NCBI RefSeq assembly: GCF_032854445.1
Contig: NC_088300.1
Location: 73,771,005 to 73,835,004 of the forward strand
Direction: 5' to 3'
Length of the DNA: 64,000 bases
From: Liolophura sinensis
Taxonomy: Eukaryota; Mollusca; Polyplacophora; Chitonida; Chitonidae
Made by a program: the position numbers and the translations under genes. The notes below the pieces were generated by a model. The model made no database searches and had not been told where the DNA came from. It saw nothing but the letters and a program-made list of their open reading frames with translations. Of this stretch, positions 60,701 through 64,000 are shown one piece after another (the stretch's first letter is position 1; each line of letters begins with the position of its first letter).

Positions 60701-62018
60701 CCTTCCTGCTTCCAGTGCTGTTGCCACGGCAATTCCATTTTTTACACGAGCCTCATCATTACACCAAATACCGAGTTTCTCAGCTTTTGATGCTTTCTCA
60801 GGAAGATCATCACGGATTTCTATTGGCTGAAATAAAAATCATTTCGCCATGAATTTTGTACAATTATTTCATATTTAGAATTTAAAGAAAGAATACAATA
60901 TCTAGCACATTTCGTTCACTAGTCCTGATGTTATATAAATTTCAAATTTTCAGAAATAAACATACTGGTACACAGATTTAAGATGTAAAAATATTTGGTA
61001 CAGTAATACAAAAATCACAAGCTGTGTTCATTTTCATATCTTAAAGTCCCTTCATATGTCATACTTAAACCTAAATTTTAGATAGAACCAACACAGGCCA
61101 ATTTTCGAAACAACAACTATTGTTATAATTACAGTGATAGCACAAGTGTGCCAACATCATACAATGCATTACATGGAAGTACAAACCAGACAGAATTTCA
61201 AAACAAGGTTGTCAGCTGTCATGACTGTGTCCTTACCACATAGAGAGCATGCAAAGCTCCCAGAGTTGCCACACTTCCTGCGAACTGGAAACTCTCATCA
61301 ATAGGACGAACCAACAGGGGCTTCTTACATCCGGCCTGCAGGGCCCTGAGGATTAAACAGTAGCCATCAGTAACATACATCAACAAATACTCATCCATCA
61401 CATCCAGCCTGAGGTGTGCTGGCTGGGATCATCTTTTACTACTGCACAGGTTAATTAAACAGCTTGAGAAAACTTAGCGAAGATAGAGATAAATAAACAT
61501 ACTTATCACCCAACAAAATTTATTTTTCCCTTTATTTTTTATTGTTACCTCTTAATTCCTTTCTGAGCTGCATCTCCAAAACGCCTTACATCATCAAAAT
61601 CTCTGTTCAGGGGTCCAGTGGGTGCATATATCTGAAGCACATCCATAACAGAGTTTAACTAGAAGCAAAAATGGTCAAAAACTTGCTGAAAATAACTTCA
61701 AGTATTTCAGTCAGCGTTCGAGAACATTGTTACTACATGAGTACAGTCTATCCACCTCATGCAACATCATTTACACAAGAATTTCATTTGCATTAGGATA
61801 CAGCAAAAATTAAATCACAACCAGCTTTCTGTACTCAGGTGAAACATTACAAAACTTGAAACAAGGCTTTGTCAAAGACATACAGTTTCTTCTGTGATAT
61901 GCTAGAGCTGGGGTGTGTGGGTGAGTGAAGAAAAGCTAATCCTTGACCTCACCAATCGCTTTGAGGGTACAGCATCAGTCTTCACAATAACCACTTCCCT
62001 GTTGAAAGCACTATCCAC
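51711..62018 (-). CDS. M17 leucyl aminopeptidase family protein (14 exons, 5' end missing)
   Basis: A two-metal cytosolic exopeptidase by family; nearest in my recall to the invertebrate putative aminopeptidases of the C. elegans W07G4.4 type. Exons in gene order: 62018-61953, 61631-61549, 61345-61237, 60826-60702, 60509-60410, 60137-60062, 59210-59125, 58497-58393, 57487-57412, 56825-56707, 55713-55630, 55107-55000, 54101-53970, 51854-51711. All are GT-AG with matching phases and give 470 aa. The M17 residues are all present with bovine-like spacing: Lys215 (FVGK), Asp220 and Lys227 (TYDTGGLDIK), Asp238 (MHRDKCGAA), and Asp298, Glu300, Arg302 (NTDAEGR). The C-terminus has DIAGSSGPF. The first visible exon, with KRLIYAPTGPL at its junction, is not the N-terminus; about 40-60 residues are missing. 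Many introns carry tandem arrays. Confidence 0.94.
51790..52380 (-). repeat. 65-bp array repeating the last-exon splice acceptor and exon start
   Basis: On the minus strand each unit reads TTGTCTCATTACAG then CACGGGATAGACTCTGAGAA, ACCTCTGCCATATTCTCACATG. The copy next to the last coding exon (acceptor at 51855) is the real one. Six near-identical units lie upstream at 65-bp steps (51920, 51985, 52050 and so on) and two decayed ones reach about 52380. The duplicated module is an acceptor plus the first 45 or so coding bases. 65 is not divisible by 3, so the copies cannot add in frame. Confidence 0.93.
52492..52650. repeat. 37-bp tandem repeat, about 4 copies
   Basis: Unit GAAATGACCATATGTTTGTG followed by TTAAACATGCATGTCAA, increasingly diverged to the right; in the last aminopeptidase intron. 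Confidence 0.8.
52926..53925. repeat. composite 42/65-bp minisatellite in the last aminopeptidase intron
   Basis: The core 42-bp unit TTATACCCCAACCAAAGAAC continuing ACCTGATAACTGCTACTATCAA appears about six times alone. In most later units it carries a 22-23 bp insertion CTTTCTTGTTAAACTAGAAA. Short and long units are interspersed. Frames on both strands (about 92-95 codons) are by-products of the 42-bp period. Confidence 0.93.
55380..55567 (-). mobile_element. SINE family 1, minus orientation, aminopeptidase intron
   Basis: ATTATTTGATTGGAGTTTTG, a shortened middle with CTGGCAGACCTTCCCATG, then AGACTTGAACTGACTTGAGA, GAGAGGCTCCTGGCCACAG and CTGCGCTATCATGCTAACC, which is the tRNA-like head. It ends about 60 bp before the exon at 55630. 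Confidence 0.8.
55740..56070. repeat. 60-bp tandem repeat built on TGTACAATATTCA
   Basis: A 60-bp unit of three 20-bp sub-units (ATGTACAATACTCAACATGT, ATGTGTACAATATTCATC, ATGTACGTGTACAATATCCA) repeated about four times, then sub-units alone. It sits just upstream (minus strand) of the exon 55713-55630 but does not contain its acceptor. Confidence 0.88.
57115..57433 (-). repeat. 23-bp array repeating an aminopeptidase splice donor
   Basis: On the minus strand the exon 57487-57412 ends AACAGTGTAGGGCCAG and is followed by gtgagtg. Twelve further 23-bp copies of GTGTAGGGCCAG-GTGAGTGA follow in the intron, so a near-consensus 5' splice site occurs 13 times. The first donor joins correctly to the next exon (CCA G|AG GGT). 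Reading past it gives CCA GGT GAG TGA, an immediate stop. Confidence 0.92.
57682..57702. repeat. (CA)n microsatellite
   Basis: About ten CA dinucleotides (ACACACACACACACACAC); aminopeptidase intron. Confidence 0.9.
57930..58085 (-). mobile_element. SINE family 1, minus orientation, diverged
   Basis: TTTGATTTGATTGGTGGTTT, TACGCTGTACTGAAGAATAT, TTCACTTATACAATGGCAG, GTATGGTGGGAGGAACCTGG, CCATCCACAGATTGCTGAC and TCTTCCCACACA. The head is missing. It lies in an aminopeptidase intron. Confidence 0.82.
58245..58325. repeat. 25-bp tandem repeat, about 3 copies
   Basis: Unit ACAATGCTGTATGGCTCACA followed by ACAGA; aminopeptidase intron, about 65 bp from the exon starting at 58393. Confidence 0.8.
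59390..59830. repeat. 31-bp minisatellite in an aminopeptidase intron
   Basis: Unit about 31 bp, GGTGGTTGGGAACAAATTGG followed by CTGTGACTGAA, clearest at 59580-59720 and more diverged on both sides. It gives three overlapping minus-strand frames of 84-139 codons, all considered by-products. Confidence 0.85.
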
Positions 62019-62139
62019 CTAAAGAAAGAAAATAAACAAATGTGCCATTTGAGAATTTGTTTCCTTACTTTTCAGTTCTGTTACCTTACCCAGTCATGCA
62101 GTTTATTTCTTCCACTGGTATTTTATTCCACTTATTCTG

Positions 62140-62990
62140 AAACGTACCAGGATATGATTTTTGTGATATCAAACATGATTTTTCAGTATGGGGAAGCTGT
62201 TTAATGACAGAATTACATGACAGAACGTTTTACACATGTAGGCATCAAATTATGGAACTGCCTCCCAATCAACGTAAAATAAGCCTCTTCTCTATCAAGC
62301 CTTCAATCACACACTTAAAACACACAGCTATCTTCAGACAACAACTGAAATGTACATGTATGCTTTCACTGTATCAACCAGCTAGATGATACCCTCTTAT
62401 CTCTCTTAACTTTACTTGTTTAGAATCTAAATGTTAAAGCCCTAAAATGTTCTTTATTATTATTATTTATTTTTCTTTTATTCTGAGATGTACTATTATA
62501 GAAAACCTTTTTGTAAGGTTAGGTACCTGTAACACTCTTGCACACATGCACATTGTTCAAACCAAACAGATGAGGGGAAAGGGCCCATCACCCACTCACT
62601 TTGTTTGTTCTCATTGTTCACACATGTACATGTGTGTGTGTGTGGGGGGGGGGGGGGGGGGGGGGTTAAAGCCAGCAATGGGACAGGAAGGGGTCAATAA
62701 TCGGCCGCCTCTAACTACCCTATTTCTCCTCCTGATTGTGTCGGTTCTGGGAACAGCACTATTGGTTTTGTTGCTGCTTTTCGTATGTATGAATGTATGT
62801 ACTTTCACTTTTCCACCTACACAATGCCTTATCTTGTTTTATGTATAATGATGTATTTTTTGATTGGACTCTGAAGTACATTATTCCTATATATTGTTTT
62901 CTCTGTGAAAGCCCTGGAGAAGAACAGTTTCACTGTAAATTGACTGAGCTACCTTTGATGAATAGAGATATCATTATCATATGGTAGTTT
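62140..62990 (+). pseudogene. decayed LINE fragment: end of reverse transcriptase and 3' UTR
   Basis: One frame near 62240-62330 reads GIKLWNCLPINVK followed after a stop by SSLSSLQSHT, which resembles the C-terminal tail of many non-LTR reverse transcriptases (LWN.LP..IK, then a Phe-Lys helix). The segment ends with TTTGATGAATAGAGATATCA and TTATCAT, like a LINE 3' end. Stops and frameshifts show it is dead. Assignment is by motif only. Confidence 0.45.
62630..62665 (+). repeat. (GT)n followed by a 22-base G run
   Basis: ATGTGTGTGTGTGT is followed by 22 uninterrupted G residues at 62644-62665, a strong G-quadruplex former. The flanking frames encode runs of Gly or Pro and are artefacts. Confidence 0.85.
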
Positions 62991-63905
62991 ACAGTTGGAA
63001 TTAACCGGGCAGAGCCGGAGGAAATAACAGAGCCATTTTTGCTTTACATCCTGCACACATGTACAATTTTAACTGCGTAAAACCTAGACCTCAGGGGGAT
63101 ATAACCATTGTTCCTCAAACTGATGGCCCATACACCAATGAAATAAATAAATAAATAAATAAATAACGGCTAGCTCTATAATCAAATCCAAGGGGTTCAG
63201 GAGAAAAATCCACAAAGACTTTTGGTCTCATTAATATTATCACATCACTATTAGGCTTGCCATGGACGTAGAAGAGAAGAGATTCCACCCCCATAGGCTA
63301 CTGACCGAACCCAAAAACGAAGGAACAAAACCACCACGACTTCCAGGATTACCAGGTAGCCTGCATACTTAGCTAAACACATCTCCATACCTACAAAATC
63401 ATGTAGGCCAACATGTAAACCCTTGGTCTCTGCTCAGTGGCAACAGCCTCTGGCATAAATACATAATATTTTGCATAAGAAACTTTATCGATCACCTGAA
63501 GAAGAAATCCACATTGCCCGCTAATCAGCATTTATGGAGGCATAACGAAAACAAAAGTCAAAGCAAAACCTTGTAAATCGCACCAAAAATATAGACATAC
63601 TGGTATATAAAAACCCTAATCTGGATATAGCTGGACAGTATTGTAAATTTGCAATACAATAGCACACTAACAGATGTGAGGAGAGTTTCTATTTGACCTT
63701 CTTGGGAACTGGACTGTGTTCCTGGTGTTGGCTTAAAAAAGAAATGCGTGAATGTTGATAATTTGCTCTTGATGTGTTGTAAATATAATGAGTCCAAAAT
63801 TTAGACAGCTTTCACAAGTCGGTGCTGCTAGTGGCATTTTGGTTAAATGTGATTCTTTTTCGCCAGTGAAATTCACATCTCTTCACCGTCAGGTATTAAC
63901 TGTGT
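62991..63905. other. no gene recognised; possible SINE tail at about 63135-63170
   Basis: ACACCAATGAAATAAATAAATAAA near 63132-63170 resembles a SINE family 1 tail, with GGGCAGAGCCGGAGG upstream at about 63008. The rest is unassigned. If the aminopeptidase gene extends to the right, this is intron. Confidence 0.4.
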
Positions 63906-63908
63906 TAC

Positions 63909-63950
63909 CTTGACACACTCTGCAGTCTCCAATAGGTTTCTTTGAATAAG
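63909..63950 (-). CDS. possible upstream aminopeptidase exon (14 aa)
   Basis: On the minus strand a 42-bp open segment reading LIQRNLLETAECVK lies between a TAG (as acceptor) and GTAACA (as donor). Both phases are 0, as needed to join the exon starting at 62018 (VDSAFN). The acceptor lacks a good pyrimidine tract, and this stretch is not a family signature, so this is only a candidate. The start codon would then lie beyond the window. Confidence 0.28.
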
Positions 63951-64000
63951 CTACGACAGTACTTCACCCTGTCTGTCTGTCCGTCAGTCGGTAAATCTTT

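Overview
The window looks like nuclear DNA of a lophotrochozoan animal, most likely a mollusc and perhaps a bivalve. It is AT-rich and intron-rich. It carries many copies of a tRNA-derived SINE of a type I associate with mollusc genomes, plus short inverted-repeat elements and very many minisatellites. The species assignment is inference.

Three protein-coding genes can be reconstructed exon by exon with GT-AG introns, matching phases and family motifs. (1) 15165-21906, plus strand: a complete aldo-keto reductase of the AKR1 type (10 exons, 320 aa, intact catalytic tetrad). (2) 25820-41615, plus strand: a complete DNA topoisomerase 3-beta, TOP3B (17 exons, 850 aa, active-site Tyr, Toprim motif, Cys-rich zinc fingers, RG-rich tail). 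(3) 62018-51711, minus strand: an M17-family leucyl aminopeptidase (14 exons, 470 aa visible, all metal-binding and catalytic residues present; the N-terminal 40-60 aa were not found with confidence). AKR and TOP3B are in tandem; TOP3B and the aminopeptidase converge. There is no sign that the three act in one pathway.

Layout: 1-15 kb holds no gene I can recognise, only SINE fragments and minisatellites, the largest a 32-bp array at 11.4-12.7 kb. 15-22 kb is the AKR gene with arrays in introns 2, 4 and 6. 22-25.8 kb is intergenic, with SINEs, a MITE and a 75-bp array. 25.8-41.6 kb is TOP3B, with a 76-bp array in intron 4 and a 3.5-kb array of 81-bp units in intron 16. 43.3-50.5 kb, between the two convergent genes, is a 7.3-kb array of 41-bp units with higher-order structure. 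51.7-62 kb is the aminopeptidase, with arrays in many introns. 62-64 kb contains a decayed LINE and a possible upstream exon.

The most unusual pattern is that five tandem arrays in the three genes contain or abut a real splice site, so the splice site itself is repeated: AKR exon 4 donor (about 10 copies), TOP3B exon 13 acceptor (3), TOP3B exon 17 acceptor (about 43), aminopeptidase exon-10 donor (13) and aminopeptidase last-exon acceptor (about 9). In each case I followed, using a copy away from the exon edge brings in an early stop codon. Most long open frames in this window are by-products of these arrays.
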